The translations under genes and the position numbers were made by a program. Below, one piece after another: positions 15,240-23,759 of a DNA stretch of 37,482 nucleotides. The notes below the pieces were generated by a model. It was not told the origin of the DNA and searched no databases. It saw nothing but the letters and a program-made list of their open reading frames with translations. This DNA comes from Amycolatopsis regifaucium (GTDB lineage Bacteria > Actinomycetota > Actinomycetes > Mycobacteriales > Pseudonocardiaceae). The stretch is taken from positions 1-37,482 of the forward strand of contig NZ_LQCI01000019.1 in the NCBI RefSeq assembly GCF_001613935.1, written 5' to 3'. The stretch's first letter is position 1, and the number at the start of each line of letters is the position of its first letter.

Positions 15240-16436
15240 GTGCTGCTCACGTCGCGAGGACGGCGGATCGGCGGCCGCGTCGCATTGGGCCTGGTGTCGA
15301 CGGCCGTACTGGGGGTCACGGGATACGCGTGGGCTCAGTTGAGCCGCTTGGACGGAGCGATCGTCACGGCCGACGTGATCGCGCCGTCGGCCCAGGTCCC
15401 CGCCGGCCCGGCGGGTGAACCGCTGAAGGTGGCGCAGAACATCCTGCTCGTCGGCATCGACTCGCGCACCGACGCCAACGGCAACCCGCTGCCGCAGAAC
15501 GTTCTCGACGCGTTGCACGCCGGAAGCGGCGACGACGGCGGCGACACCACCGACACCATGATCGTGGTCCACATCCCGGCGGGCGGCGCCGCCGCGACCG
15601 CCATCTCCATTCCGCGCGATTCCTATGTGGACCTCGCGGGCGGGTTCGGCAAGCACAAGATCAATTCGGCATACAGCCGAGGCAAGAACGCCGCGATGAA
15701 CACCCTGCGCGCGCAAGGGCTGACCGGTCCGCAGCTCGAGGTCAAGGCCAACGAGGCGGCCGCCAAACTCGCGATCCAGACGATCGAACAGTTCACCGGC
15801 CTGTCCATCAACCACTACGCCGCGGTCAACCTCGCCGGGTTCTCCGCGCTGAGCGAGGCCGTCGGCGGGGTCGAGGTCTGCCTCAAGGAACCGGTGCAGG
15901 ACAAGTTCTCCGGGGCTGCCTTCCCGGCGGGGAAGCAGCTGCTTTCCGGGCCGCGGGCACTCGCCTTCGTGCGGCAGCGGCACGGACTGCCCAGCGATCT
16001 CGACCGCATCGCCCGGCAACAGGCGTTCCTTTCCAGTATGGCCAAGACCGTGCTGGACGCCGGGACGTTCACCGATCCGGCCCGGCTGAGCGCGCTGGTC
16101 GGCGCGATCCAGGGTTCGGTCGTGCTCGACCGCGGCTGGGATGTGGTGAGCTTCGCGCAGCAGTTGCGCGGGATGAGTTCGGGGGCGCTGAAGTTCCAGA
16201 CGATCCCGGTCCAGAGCCTCGCGCTGCCGACGCCTTCCGACGGCCTCGCGGTGAAGGTCGACCCGGCCGAAGTGAAGGCCTTCGTGCAGACCACGCTGAC
16301 GTCGACGTCCGTCGCCGCGGTGGGGGAGCCGACGAGCGGGATCGGGATCAAACCGGTGGCGGCGACTTCGTCCGCGGCCGCTCCGCCGTCGTCCACGGCT
16401 TCCGCGCCGCCCGGGATGGCCGGCTGCGTCGACTGA
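15240..16436 (+). CDS. LytR-CpsA-Psr (LCP) family ligase
   Basis: The 398-residue protein has one N-terminal membrane anchor (about 14-33) and an extracellular LCP domain. Family signatures are QNILLVGIDSR (D74, R76), DTTDTMIVVHI (D105), AISIPRDSYV (R126), HKINSAYSRG, INHYAAVNLAGF and ALAFVRQRHGLPSDLDRIARQQ, which hold the metal- and pyrophosphate-binding Asp/Arg residues. LCP enzymes transfer lipid-linked glycopolymers onto peptidoglycan; in actinomycetes the substrate can be arabinogalactan. The C terminus is Ser/Ala/Pro-rich and ends with a lone Cys. GGAGAAGG precedes the GTG. It follows a DprE2-like gene, which fits a wall-glycan theme. Confidence 0.92.
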   Translation: MLLTSRGRRIGGRVALGLVSTAVLGVTGYAWAQLSRLDGAIVTADVIAPSAQVPAGPAGEPLKVAQNILLVGIDSRTDANGNPLPQNVLDALHAGSGDDGGDTTDTMIVVHIPAGGAAATAISIPRDSYVDLAGGFGKHKINSAYSRGKNAAMNTLRAQGLTGPQLEVKANEAAAKLAIQTIEQFTGLSINHYAAVNLAGFSALSEAVGGVEVCLKEPVQDKFSGAAFPAGKQLLSGPRALAFVRQRHGLPSDLDRIARQQAFLSSMAKTVLDAGTFTDPARLSALVGAIQGSVVLDRGWDVVSFAQQLRGMSSGALKFQTIPVQSLALPTPSDGLAVKVDPAEVKAFVQTTLTSTSVAAVGEPTSGIGIKPVAATSSAAAPPSSTASAPPGMAGCVD

Positions 16437-16440
16437 CGTC

Positions 16441-16460
16441 GCATTCAGAGGACTAAACGC
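16441..16460. repeat. 20-bp palindromic element, copy A
   Basis: GCATTCAGAGGACTAAACGC, with arms of 8 bases around AGGA (two mismatched pairs), starts 5 bp after the LCP stop. Two close relatives lie at 26536 and 26578, so it is a dispersed short element. Confidence 0.6.
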
Positions 16461-16502
16461 GCACCGGGCGCCTCGATGAGGCCATCGGCAAGAAGTACCG
16501 GT

Positions 16503-16559
16503 AGTCCGTGAAGGCCTCCTTCCCTACTTTGAGGGTAGGGAAGGAGGCCTTCACGGACT
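16503..16559. terminator. 25-bp perfect stem terminator
   Basis: A perfect 25-base inverted repeat, whose left arm starts AGTCCGTGAAGGCCTCCTTC, has a 7-base loop (TTTGAGG). It lies between the convergent LCP and acyl-CoA dehydrogenase genes and should serve both. I recall similar AGGCCTCCTT hairpins from Amycolatopsis genomes. Confidence 0.85.
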
Positions 16560-16570
16560 GACGTGATCGC

Positions 16571-17752
16571 TCACACGAAAGCGCTCTGGCCGGTGATGGC
16601 CTTGCCGACGATCAGCGTGTTCATCTCCCGGGTGCCTTCGAACGAGTAGATCGCCTCGGCGTCGGTGAAGAACCGCATGATGTCGTTGTCCAGCACGATC
16701 CCGTTGCCGCCGAAGATCTCGCGGCCCCAGGCGACGACCTCCCGCATCCGCGAGGTCACGAACGCCTTGGCGAGCGAGGAGTGCTCGTCCTTGAAGATCC
16801 CGGCGTCCTGCAGCCTGGCCAGCTGCGTCAGCATGCCCCACGACGCGGTGATGTTGCCGAGGCTCTTCACCAGCAGATCCTGCACCAGCTGGAAACGCGC
16901 GATCGGACGGCCGAACTGCTCACGCTCCTTGGCGTAGTCCAGCGCCAGCTCGTACGCGCCGATCATCACGCCCAGCGCCTGCCACGCCACGCCGCCGCGG
17001 GTCGCCCGCAAAATCTCCGCGACGTCACGGAAGGAGTTGATGCCCTGCAGCCGGTTGGCCTCCGGGACACGGACGTCGGTCAGCGTGATCTCCGCGTTCT
17101 CCACGATCCGGAACGCGAACTTGTTCTCGATCTTGACCGGCACGAACCCGGGGGAGTCCTTCTCGACCACGAAACCCTTGACGTGGTTGTCATCGACATC
17201 GCGGGCCCACACGATCACCAGGTCGGCGAAGGTCGCGTTGCCGATCCACTTCTTGGCGCCGTTCAGGATCCAGGTGTCACCGTCGCGCTTGGCCGTGGTG
17301 CGCATGCCGCCCGCGACGTCGGAACCGCCCAGCGGCTCGGTCATCGCGAACGCGCCGATCTTGTCCATCGCCGCCATCGAGGGGAGCCAGCGGTCACGCT
17401 GTTCCTGGTCGCCGCCCGAGTAGATGCTGTACATCGCGAGTCCGTTGTGGACACCGAAGAAGGTCGCCACGGAAGGGTCCGTGCGGGTCATCTCCATCGC
17501 CATCATGCCGCTGAGCAGGTGGCTGGTGGCCGGAAGGTGCTCGCCGTAGCCCTCGTAGGGCAGTCCGGCGAGGCCGAGTTCACGGAACTTCCCGACGAGT
17601 TCGTGTGGGAACTCGCCCTTGGCCCAGTACTCGTTCACGAGCGGCTTGACCTCGGTGCGCATGAAGTCGCGCACCCTGAGCAGCAGCTTGCGCTCCTCGT
17701 CGGGCAGCAGCGCCTCGTAGTCGTAGAAGTCGGCGGTCAGCTGGTCTTCCAT
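16571..17752 (-). CDS. Acyl-CoA dehydrogenase, glutaryl-CoA type
   Basis: The 393-residue FAD enzyme oxidises an acyl-CoA at C2-C3, passing electrons to ETF. It has the acyl-CoA dehydrogenase signatures FAMTEPLGGSDVAGGM (135-150), WILNGAKKWIGNATFADL (161-178), REQFGRPIARFQLVQ (277-291) and REIFGGNGI (344-352), and the catalytic Glu in SFEGTREMN (E372). The layout is nearest to the glutaryl-CoA dehydrogenase subfamily, although its decarboxylating activity cannot be assumed. It is the last gene of a five-gene operon, one base after the 3-hydroxyacyl-CoA dehydrogenase stop. The substrate is unassigned. Confidence 0.92.
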   Translation of the reverse strand: MEDQLTADFYDYEALLPDEERKLLLRVRDFMRTEVKPLVNEYWAKGEFPHELVGKFRELGLAGLPYEGYGEHLPATSHLLSGMMAMEMTRTDPSVATFFGVHNGLAMYSIYSGGDQEQRDRWLPSMAAMDKIGAFAMTEPLGGSDVAGGMRTTAKRDGDTWILNGAKKWIGNATFADLVIVWARDVDDNHVKGFVVEKDSPGFVPVKIENKFAFRIVENAEITLTDVRVPEANRLQGINSFRDVAEILRATRGGVAWQALGVMIGAYELALDYAKEREQFGRPIARFQLVQDLLVKSLGNITASWGMLTQLARLQDAGIFKDEHSSLAKAFVTSRMREVVAWGREIFGGNGIVLDNDIMRFFTDAEAIYSFEGTREMNTLIVGKAITGQSAFV

Positions 17753-17753
17753 C

Positions 17754-18683
17754 TCAGTTCTCCTCCTTGCCGGCCCTGTCCAGAGCGGACAGCACCGCGA
17801 GCTGCTTGCGGTCGCGCGCCTCGGCGAGTTCCGAGTACGTGGAGGAGCCGTAAGCGGATTCGACGGCTTCGATGAGCCGTTCCTGTTCTTCCGGGCTCTG
17901 TGAAGGCTGGCCGAGGCCCGCCCACATCTGCTTCATCGACTTGCCGATGTGCTCGGCCATGTGCCGGTAGCCGCCGGGGCCGCCGCCCAGATGCGAGCCG
18001 AGGAACGGCCCGACGGTCGACCAGCGGATGCCGAGCGAGTTCGTCATCACCGCGTCCAATTCGGACGGTGAAACGACGCCTTGCTCCACCAGGTAGATCG
18101 CCTCGCGGCTCAGCGCGTTCTGCAGCCGGTTGCCGACGAACCCCGGGATCTCCTTGCGTTCCACCACCGGGGTGCGGCCGACGAACCGGTAGAACTCGAC
18201 GGCGCGGTCCACCGACTCGGCGCTGGTGCGCTCACCGGGGACGACCTCCACCAGCGGGATCAGGTGCGGCGGGTTGAACGGGTGTCCGATGAGGACGCGG
18301 GACGCGTCGTCGAGGTCCGCCGCGAACGCCGTCGAAGGGATCGCCGACGACGAGCTGAGCAGCAGCGCGTGCGACGGTGCCTCACGGACCAGGTTCGCGA
18401 ACAGCTCTTGTTTGAACTCGACGTTCTCGGGCCCGTTCTCCTGCACGACATCCGCGTGCCGCACGGCTTCCGCGACGTCCGTGGCGAGGTGGACGCGAGG
18501 GGCGAGGTCCGCGGCGGTCCGGCCGAGGTGCGGGGCGAACGTCTCCAGTGCGCCGTCGACGGCGTCGGCGAGATCCGGCCGGGGGTCCGAAACCCAGACC
18601 TCCAGGTCGTGCGCGGCGAACAACGCCGTCCACGAGAGACCGATGGTGCCCGCGCCGATGACCGCGGCTGTCCGGAAAGTCAT
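17754..18683 (-). CDS. 3-hydroxyacyl-CoA dehydrogenase-type oxidoreductase
   Basis: This 309-residue NAD-dependent enzyme has the Rossmann loop GAGTIG (10-15), the catalytic set S113, H134 (GHPFNPP), E146 (LVEVV) and N185 (GFVGNR), and a C-terminal helical domain. The single-domain length, the SSSSA motif and the extended tail place it among lambda-crystallin/L-gulonate and L-carnitine-dehydrogenase relatives as well as beta-oxidation HADs. It oxidises a secondary 3-hydroxyl, on an acyl-CoA given the neighbours. The ATG at 18683 overlaps the preceding gene's stop (ATGA), implying translational coupling. The longer frame to 18839 was rejected. Confidence 0.9.
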   Translation of the reverse strand: MTFRTAAVIGAGTIGLSWTALFAAHDLEVWVSDPRPDLADAVDGALETFAPHLGRTAADLAPRVHLATDVAEAVRHADVVQENGPENVEFKQELFANLVREAPSHALLLSSSSAIPSTAFAADLDDASRVLIGHPFNPPHLIPLVEVVPGERTSAESVDRAVEFYRFVGRTPVVERKEIPGFVGNRLQNALSREAIYLVEQGVVSPSELDAVMTNSLGIRWSTVGPFLGSHLGGGPGGYRHMAEHIGKSMKQMWAGLGQPSQSPEEQERLIEAVESAYGSSTYSELAEARDRKQLAVLSALDRAGKEEN

Positions 18684-19426
18684 GACCGTGCTCCCTTCAA
18701 GTAGTCGAAGACCGGCTTGACCGGGGCGAGCGTCAGGTCGGTGAGGATGTGGCTGGCCGAAACGATCTCCAGCACCGGGAGATCGGCCAGCGGGGCCAGC
18801 ACGTGCTGGAACAGCTGCAACCGGGCGGGGCCGGTCCACGCTTCCTTGACCACCACGTCGGTGATCTCGGTGCGGACCAGCTCGAAGACCCGCGGCGAAC
18901 CGTCGTAGTGCGGGATGGTCTTGAGCATGAACGTCGGCACGGTGATCTGCGTTTCGGCCTCGCGCACGTCGAGACGGTGGTGCTTGTAGCCCATGGTCGC
19001 GGTCGCGACCCGCTGGCTGCCGTAGTCGAGTGTCCCGACGAGCGCGCCGTTCTCGGCGAACAGCTTCGGCGAGCCGATGGTCTTCGGGTAGGCGCTGATC
19101 TCGCGGCCGGAGGCGGTGGCCGGGAAGTTGTCGAGGTACATCGCGTGCAGATACTCGCCACGCTCGCCCTCGAAGCTCACCGGGATCGCCTGCCCGGACT
19201 CGGTGTAAGGGCCGTATCCGCTGACGTCGCCCATCTTCATCACCTCGAACCGCACCAGCGGCTCGTCGATTTCCAGCGGCTCCGGGACGACGGCACGCAG
19301 GGCGTCCGCATCGGTGCGGTAAACGATGTTCAGGTACTCGCGGTTCGTGAACCGGGGCACCACCGGCGCGTACGCCGGGTTCGTGAGCGGGGTGGTCACG
19401 TGCTGGAGAACTTCTTGCTGCTTCAT
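18680..19426 (-). CDS. Acetoacetate decarboxylase-family protein
   Basis: This 248-residue protein matches acetoacetate decarboxylase. From the ATG at 19426 the family numbering falls into line: R29, E61, E76 and the Schiff-base lysine K115 in SAYPKTIGSPK all sit where they do in the clostridial enzyme. Position 116, a second lysine there, is Thr here. That Lys-to-Thr change could alter the active-site pKa, so activity on acetoacetate is not certain. A GGTGAG ribosome site fits the ATG; the GTG at 19435 is less likely. It could remove or reshape a 3-keto acid made by the neighbouring enzymes. Confidence 0.9.
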   Translation of the reverse strand: MKQQEVLQHVTTPLTNPAYAPVVPRFTNREYLNIVYRTDADALRAVVPEPLEIDEPLVRFEVMKMGDVSGYGPYTESGQAIPVSFEGERGEYLHAMYLDNFPATASGREISAYPKTIGSPKLFAENGALVGTLDYGSQRVATATMGYKHHRLDVREAETQITVPTFMLKTIPHYDGSPRVFELVRTEITDVVVKEAWTGPARLQLFQHVLAPLADLPVLEIVSASHILTDLTLAPVKPVFDYLKGARS

Positions 19427-19427
19427 C

Positions 19428-20195
19428 TCACTCACCAGTCCACTGTGGAGCGCGGCGCTCGGCGAAGGCCTGCATGCCTTCGCGGACGTCGGCCGACTTC
19501 ATCAGCGACGGCATCTCCGTGCGCTGGGTGGCAAACGCTTGCGCGTCCGGGACGCCGTCGGCGGCGCGGACGATCTTCTTGACCAGTGCCAGCGCCAGCG
19601 GGGCGTTGGCGGCCACCTGTTCGGCGAGCTGCAGGGCGACCGCGGCGGCCTCACCGCTGGGGACGACCCGGTTCGCCAGGCCCAGCCGTCCGGCGCGCTG
19701 CGCGCTGATCGGCTCGCCGGTGAGCAGGAACTCCATCGCCAGGTGGTGCGGGATTCGCTTCGGCAGCCGGATCACCCCGCCGCCGGCGGCGATCAGCCCG
19801 CGCTTCACCTCGGGCAACCCGAACTTCGCGTCTTCGGCGGCGACGATCAGGTCGCAGGCCAGCGCCAGTTCGAACCCGCCGCCCATGGCCCAGCCTTCGA
19901 CGGCCGCGATCAGGGGCTTCGACAGTTCGGCCTCGGTCAGCCCGCCGAAGCCGCGGCCGGGGATCTCGGGCGACTCGCCCCGCAATGCCGCCTTGAGGTC
20001 CATTCCGGCGCTGAACGAGCCGTCCGCGCCGGTCAGGACCCCGGCCCGCAGGCCGGGATCGGCTTCCAAGAGGTCGAGTGCTTCGGCGAGCCCGGCCGCG
20101 ACGGCGGCGTTGACCGCGTTGCGCGCTTGTGGCCGGTCGATCGTGATCAGCAGGGTGCTGCCGATCCGTTCTGTCCTTACTTCGTTGCTGCTCAT
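19428..20195 (-). CDS. Enoyl-CoA hydratase (crotonase family)
   Basis: The 255-residue protein has the crotonase fold. The oxyanion loop residues are in FSAGMDLKA (61-69) and MGGGFEL (104-110). Both catalytic glutamates of the hydratase subfamily are present: E109 (GGGFE) and E129 (LPEV). Sequence around GGLTEAELSKPLIAAVEGWAM is close to CaiD, the crotonobetainyl-CoA hydratase. It adds water across a 2-enoyl-CoA. It lies one base before the decarboxylase-like gene and 9 bp after the CoA-transferase gene in the same operon. Confidence 0.92.
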   Translation of the reverse strand: MSSNEVRTERIGSTLLITIDRPQARNAVNAAVAAGLAEALDLLEADPGLRAGVLTGADGSFSAGMDLKAALRGESPEIPGRGFGGLTEAELSKPLIAAVEGWAMGGGFELALACDLIVAAEDAKFGLPEVKRGLIAAGGGVIRLPKRIPHHLAMEFLLTGEPISAQRAGRLGLANRVVPSGEAAAVALQLAEQVAANAPLALALVKKIVRAADGVPDAQAFATQRTEMPSLMKSADVREGMQAFAERRAPQWTGE

Positions 20196-20204
20196 GGTCT
20201 TTCC

Positions 20205-21362
20205 TCAGTTCACCGTGGTGAGTTCGCGCAGGACGTCTTCGGTGTCCTGACCCGGCAGGGGAGCCAGGCGCCGGACGGAGCCGGGGGTCCGGGAGAACTT
20301 CACCGGGATGCCGATGGTGCGGATCGAGCCCTCGCTCGGGTGCTCGACGACGTCGAGCAGGTGACCGTCGCGGACGTATTCGTCGTCCTGCGCGGTGTCC
20401 AGTTCCAGCACCGGGGCCATCGGGATGCTGTACTTCGCGCAGATCTCGGTCCACTCTCCGGTGGTCAGCGCCGGGGCGCACTCGGCGATCATCTCGGCCA
20501 GTGCCTCGTGGTCTGCGCCGTCGATCGCGTCGCCGTTGACTCGCGGGTCGTCGGCCAGTTCCGGCCGCCCGGCGGCGTGGAAGAAGTCGCGGAAGTTCTG
20601 CGGGTTGTAGGGGATCACGCAGGCCATGCCGTCCTTGGTGTGCACGGCCTTGTGCCCGGGGTTCATCGACGGGCCGAAGCCGGTCGTGCCCTCCGCGGGC
20701 TCGAACGAGTGCCCGGCCAGGTGCTCGACGAGGTTGAACGCGATCAGCGTGTCGGTCATCGGGATCTCGACCCGCTGGCCCTCACCGGTCTTGTCGCGGT
20801 GCACGAGCGCCGCGAGGACGGTGTAGGCGATGGTCAGTGAGGAGACCTTGTCTCCGATGATCGTCGGCAGGTAGACCGGCTCGCCCAGCGCGCGGTTCGC
20901 GACGTCGACCAGGCCGGAGGCGGCCTGCACGGTCTCGTCGTAGGCGGCGTTGCCCGCGCGGTCGGAGTCGCTGCGGAAGCCTTGGGCGTGGGCGTAGACG
21001 ATGCCGGGGTTGCGCGCGGCGACGTCGGCGTAGTTCAGGCCGAGCCTGCTCAGCGCGCCCGGGCGCATGTTCGTGATCAGCACGTCGGCGGTGTCGATCA
21101 GCTTGAGCGCCTGCTCGCGCTGCTCCTCGTCCTTCAGGTTGAGGGCGACGCTGCGCTTGTTGCGGTTGACGTTCAGGTTGAGCGCCGTCATGCCCGGCGT
21201 CGTCCGGAACTTGCCCACCCGCACGGTGTCGGCCGGGGACTCGATCTTGATGACGTCGGCGCCGAGGTCGCCGAGGATCTGCGCCGCGTACGGGCCCATG
21301 ACCACCGTCGAGAGGTCGATCACGCGAACGCCGTCCAGCGGACCGGGGGCGGTGTGTGTCAT
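20205..21362 (-). CDS. Family III (CaiB/BaiF) CoA-transferase
   Basis: The 385-residue enzyme has the family III CoA-transferase features: DLSTVVMGPYAAQILGDLGA (16-35), the IKIESP segment, NKRSVALNLK (68-77), NMRPGAL (98-104) and the catalytic aspartate in AAYDETVQAASG (D142). It moves CoA between carboxylic acids, activating the entry substrate without ATP. It is the first gene of the operon and presumably forms the acyl-CoA used by the downstream hydratase and dehydrogenases. Its promoter must lie between 21363 and the terminator at 21441. Confidence 0.92.
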   Translation of the reverse strand: MTHTAPGPLDGVRVIDLSTVVMGPYAAQILGDLGADVIKIESPADTVRVGKFRTTPGMTALNLNVNRNKRSVALNLKDEEQREQALKLIDTADVLITNMRPGALSRLGLNYADVAARNPGIVYAHAQGFRSDSDRAGNAAYDETVQAASGLVDVANRALGEPVYLPTIIGDKVSSLTIAYTVLAALVHRDKTGEGQRVEIPMTDTLIAFNLVEHLAGHSFEPAEGTTGFGPSMNPGHKAVHTKDGMACVIPYNPQNFRDFFHAAGRPELADDPRVNGDAIDGADHEALAEMIAECAPALTTGEWTEICAKYSIPMAPVLELDTAQDDEYVRDGHLLDVVEHPSEGSIRTIGIPVKFSRTPGSVRRLAPLPGQDTEDVLRELTTVN

Positions 21363-21440
21363 TTTGCTTCCCTTCGCCGTTGTTCGCTCTACTGTCGAAG
21401 TTAGGCGCGAATGCCGGTAAAGGGAATGATCAAGAAAAGA

Positions 21441-21473
21441 AGAATGGTATGACCGGAGTGGTCACACCATTCT
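21441..21473 (-). terminator. Terminator of the LysR gene
   Basis: A 14-base inverted repeat with one mismatch (AGAATGGTATGACC / GGTCACACCATTCT), 5-base loop, lies 18 bp after the LysR stop. On the minus strand it is followed by a T-rich tract (TTCTTTTCTTG). The CoA operon is thus separately transcribed from the LysR gene. Confidence 0.75.
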
Positions 21474-21490
21474 TTTGTCCGGATTGAGGG

Positions 21491-22399
21491 TTATGTCGAA
21501 AGCGGTTCGGCGAAGACGTCGCGGACCCCGGCGACGAGTTCGGCGAGGTCGCCCTCCTCGGCGCGGTCCCGGCGCCACACCAGGGCAGTCTCCAGCTGGG
21601 GCCGGAAATCCGCGAACGGCAGGACGGTGGCGCCGTCGACGAGGAACAGATGCATGGGGCTGGCCGGATCGAGCATCGTGATCGAGAACGACGAGCCGTT
21701 CGCCACCAATTCGGAGATGCCGGAATATTCGGCGCCGTCGACCTTGAGCCTTTTCTTGATTCCCGCGTTCGACAATTGGCGATCCATGTCTTCGGAATAG
21801 GCGGGAATGCTTTCCGACGCGGACGGAATGTAGGACAGGTCACTCAGTTCGGCGATGTTCACCGTGTCCCGTCCGGCGAACCGGTCGGCGGGCACGACCG
21901 CGCCGAGCCGCTCGACCTGCACCGGGATCATCTCCAGTGCGGGATCGGTCACCGGCATCCGGACCAGCGACAACGCGAGTTTGCCCTGGTGGACCGCGGC
22001 GACGAGATCGGGGGTCGTCCCCGGCCACCGTTTGAGTTCGAACCGGTCGTGACAGCGTTCTTCGAGTTGTTTGACCCGTTCACGCAGGGCGGGGTGCACG
22101 CCGCCGGGCATTCCGACGAACACGGTGCTCCGCCGCGGTTTCACCGCTTCCTGCAGCCGCCAGGGAATCGCGTTGACCTGTTCGAGGACGTCCCGCGCGA
22201 TCGGGAGCAGCGCGGAGCCGGCCGCGGTGAGCGTGACGTGATGCGTGCTGCGGTCGAACAGTTTGTGGCCGAGTTCGTGTTCGAGGTCCTTGATGCGCTG
22301 GCTCAGCGGGGAGGCGGCCATATGCAGCTTTCTGGCCGCCTGGGAGAAGTTCAGTTCCTCGGCGACGGCCACGAAATACCGCAGGTGCAACATCTCCAC
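21491..22399 (-). CDS. LysR-family transcriptional regulator
   Basis: The 302-residue protein has an N-terminal winged HTH (HLRYFVAVAEELNFSQAARK, then LHMAASPLSQRIKDLEHELG) and a periplasmic-binding-protein-like effector domain (about 90-295) with SGISELVANGSSFSI near its ligand pocket. LysR proteins usually activate an adjacent catabolic operon when they bind a pathway metabolite, and the acyl-CoA operon downstream on the same strand is the likely target. It starts 5 bp after the histidine kinase stop, so it may be translated from the two-component transcript. It has a dedicated terminator. Confidence 0.93.
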   Translation of the reverse strand: MEMLHLRYFVAVAEELNFSQAARKLHMAASPLSQRIKDLEHELGHKLFDRSTHHVTLTAAGSALLPIARDVLEQVNAIPWRLQEAVKPRRSTVFVGMPGGVHPALRERVKQLEERCHDRFELKRWPGTTPDLVAAVHQGKLALSLVRMPVTDPALEMIPVQVERLGAVVPADRFAGRDTVNIAELSDLSYIPSASESIPAYSEDMDRQLSNAGIKKRLKVDGAEYSGISELVANGSSFSITMLDPASPMHLFLVDGATVLPFADFRPQLETALVWRRDRAEEGDLAELVAGVRDVFAEPLST

Positions 22400-22403
22400 G
22401 TGC

Positions 22404-23759
22404 TCACCCTAACCGGAACGCGACGGTGAACGCGGCGCCGCCCTCGGGCGCCGGACCGGCGGTCAGCGTCCCGCCCATGCGCGTGACCAGGCCATGGGCC
22501 AGCGCGAGCCCGATCCCCGAACCGACCGGACGGCGGTCGCGATACCGCTTGTTCAGCACGCCGCGGTCGAACGCGACCGGATAGTCCTCCGGCGCCAGAC
22601 CCGGCCCGCCGTCGCGGACCGCCAGCCGTGCCCGGCCCGCCGCGGTCACCAGCGAGAACACGATCGGAGCACCCGCCGGAGTCACCCGCAGCGCGTTCTC
22701 GGCCAGCCCGTCCACCACCTGGCGAAGCCGCCGCGGATCGGCGATGACCGGGACCTCGCCGGACGGCCGCTCGACCCGCAGCGCGACGTTCTGCCGAGCG
22801 CACCGCAGCCGCCAGACGTCAGCGCATTCATCGACCAGCGCGGCGAGATCGAGCCCCGCCGGATCGAGCCGGAACTCGTCGGCGCCGAGCCTCGCCAGCT
22901 CCAGCAGATCGCTGACCAGGCGTTCCAGCCGGACGGCCTCGCGGTGGATGGTCTCCCCGGCCCGCCGCGCGTCCTCACCCTCGGCCACGCCGTCCCCGAT
23001 GGCCTCGGCGAATCCGGTGACGGCGGTCAGCGGCGTCCGCAGCTCATGCGACACCGAAAGCAGGAACTCGCGTTGCCGCGCCTCGCTGTATTGAAGGGCG
23101 TCGGCCAGTTCGTTGACCGACTTCGCCACGTCCGCGACCTCGGACGGCCCCTCGACCGGAACGCGCAGGTCACGGCGTCCGGCGCGCATTCCGTTCGCCA
23201 CCGAGGCGGCCCGGCGCAGCGGCCGCGACAGCATCCGGCTCAGCACGAGACCCGCGATCGCGGCGACCGCCAGCCCGGCGCCGAGGGCGAGCACGATGTT
23301 CCGCACCAGCGGCCGCCCTTGGGCTTCGCCGGTCTTGGTGGACTGGACGAGCGCGAACGCGGCACCCCTCGCGCCGACCGTGCGGATCTCGACGAGGTAC
23401 TGCTGTCCGTCGACGAGCACCGTGTCCGAACCCGAGCGCGTGAGCCCCGCCTTGGCCGCGGCGATCGCGGCGACCGTCCCGCCGCCGTCGAGTGTCCCGT
23501 TCGGACGGCGGACGACGACGTCGATCCCTTGCCCGCGCACGACTTCCGCGACCTTGCCCACCCCGAGCCGGTTGCCGATGCCGGTCTCGTCGAGCTGGCT
23601 CGCGACCACGTCGGCCTGCGCCGAGAGCGATCGCCGGAGCACGTCGATCCCGGCGGTGCGGATCGACCGGGCCGCGACCAGCCCGGCCACCACCACCGCG
23701 ACCGCGGCGATCGCCAGGCACACCACGGTGATCCGCAGCGCGAGCGAGGTCCGCCTCAT
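22404..23759 (-). CDS. Sensor histidine kinase (OmpR/EnvZ-type partner)
   Basis: The 451-residue protein has a signal-anchor helix (9-30), an extracytoplasmic sensor of about 120 residues, a second helix (155-175), a HAMP domain (about 176-228), a HisKA domain with the phospho-acceptor H238 in SVSHELRTPLT, and a HATPase domain with N355 (AENALRV), DGGPGL and GSGIGLALAHG. It autophosphorylates and passes phosphate to the response regulator, whose stop codon overlaps its start by 4 bp. The sensor region matches no domain I know; it could sense one of the two small exported proteins encoded upstream, but that is speculation. Confidence 0.93.
   Translation of the reverse strand: MRRTSLALRITVVCLAIAAVAVVVAGLVAARSIRTAGIDVLRRSLSAQADVVASQLDETGIGNRLGVGKVAEVVRGQGIDVVVRRPNGTLDGGGTVAAIAAAKAGLTRSGSDTVLVDGQQYLVEIRTVGARGAAFALVQSTKTGEAQGRPLVRNIVLALGAGLAVAAIAGLVLSRMLSRPLRRAASVANGMRAGRRDLRVPVEGPSEVADVAKSVNELADALQYSEARQREFLLSVSHELRTPLTAVTGFAEAIGDGVAEGEDARRAGETIHREAVRLERLVSDLLELARLGADEFRLDPAGLDLAALVDECADVWRLRCARQNVALRVERPSGEVPVIADPRRLRQVVDGLAENALRVTPAGAPIVFSLVTAAGRARLAVRDGGPGLAPEDYPVAFDRGVLNKRYRDRRPVGSGIGLALAHGLVTRMGGTLTAGPAPEGGAAFTVAFRLG

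Noticed and set aside
19326..20840. 504-codon plus-strand frame opposite the acyl-CoA operon
   Set aside because: Antisense to crotonase and CoA-transferase genes with conserved active sites; composition typical of a shadow.
16571..21362. Carnitine degradation (cai-like) operon
   Set aside because: CoA-transferase and hydratase resemble CaiB and CaiD, but there is no carnitine-CoA ligase or transporter, and the decarboxylase-like gene does not fit that pathway.
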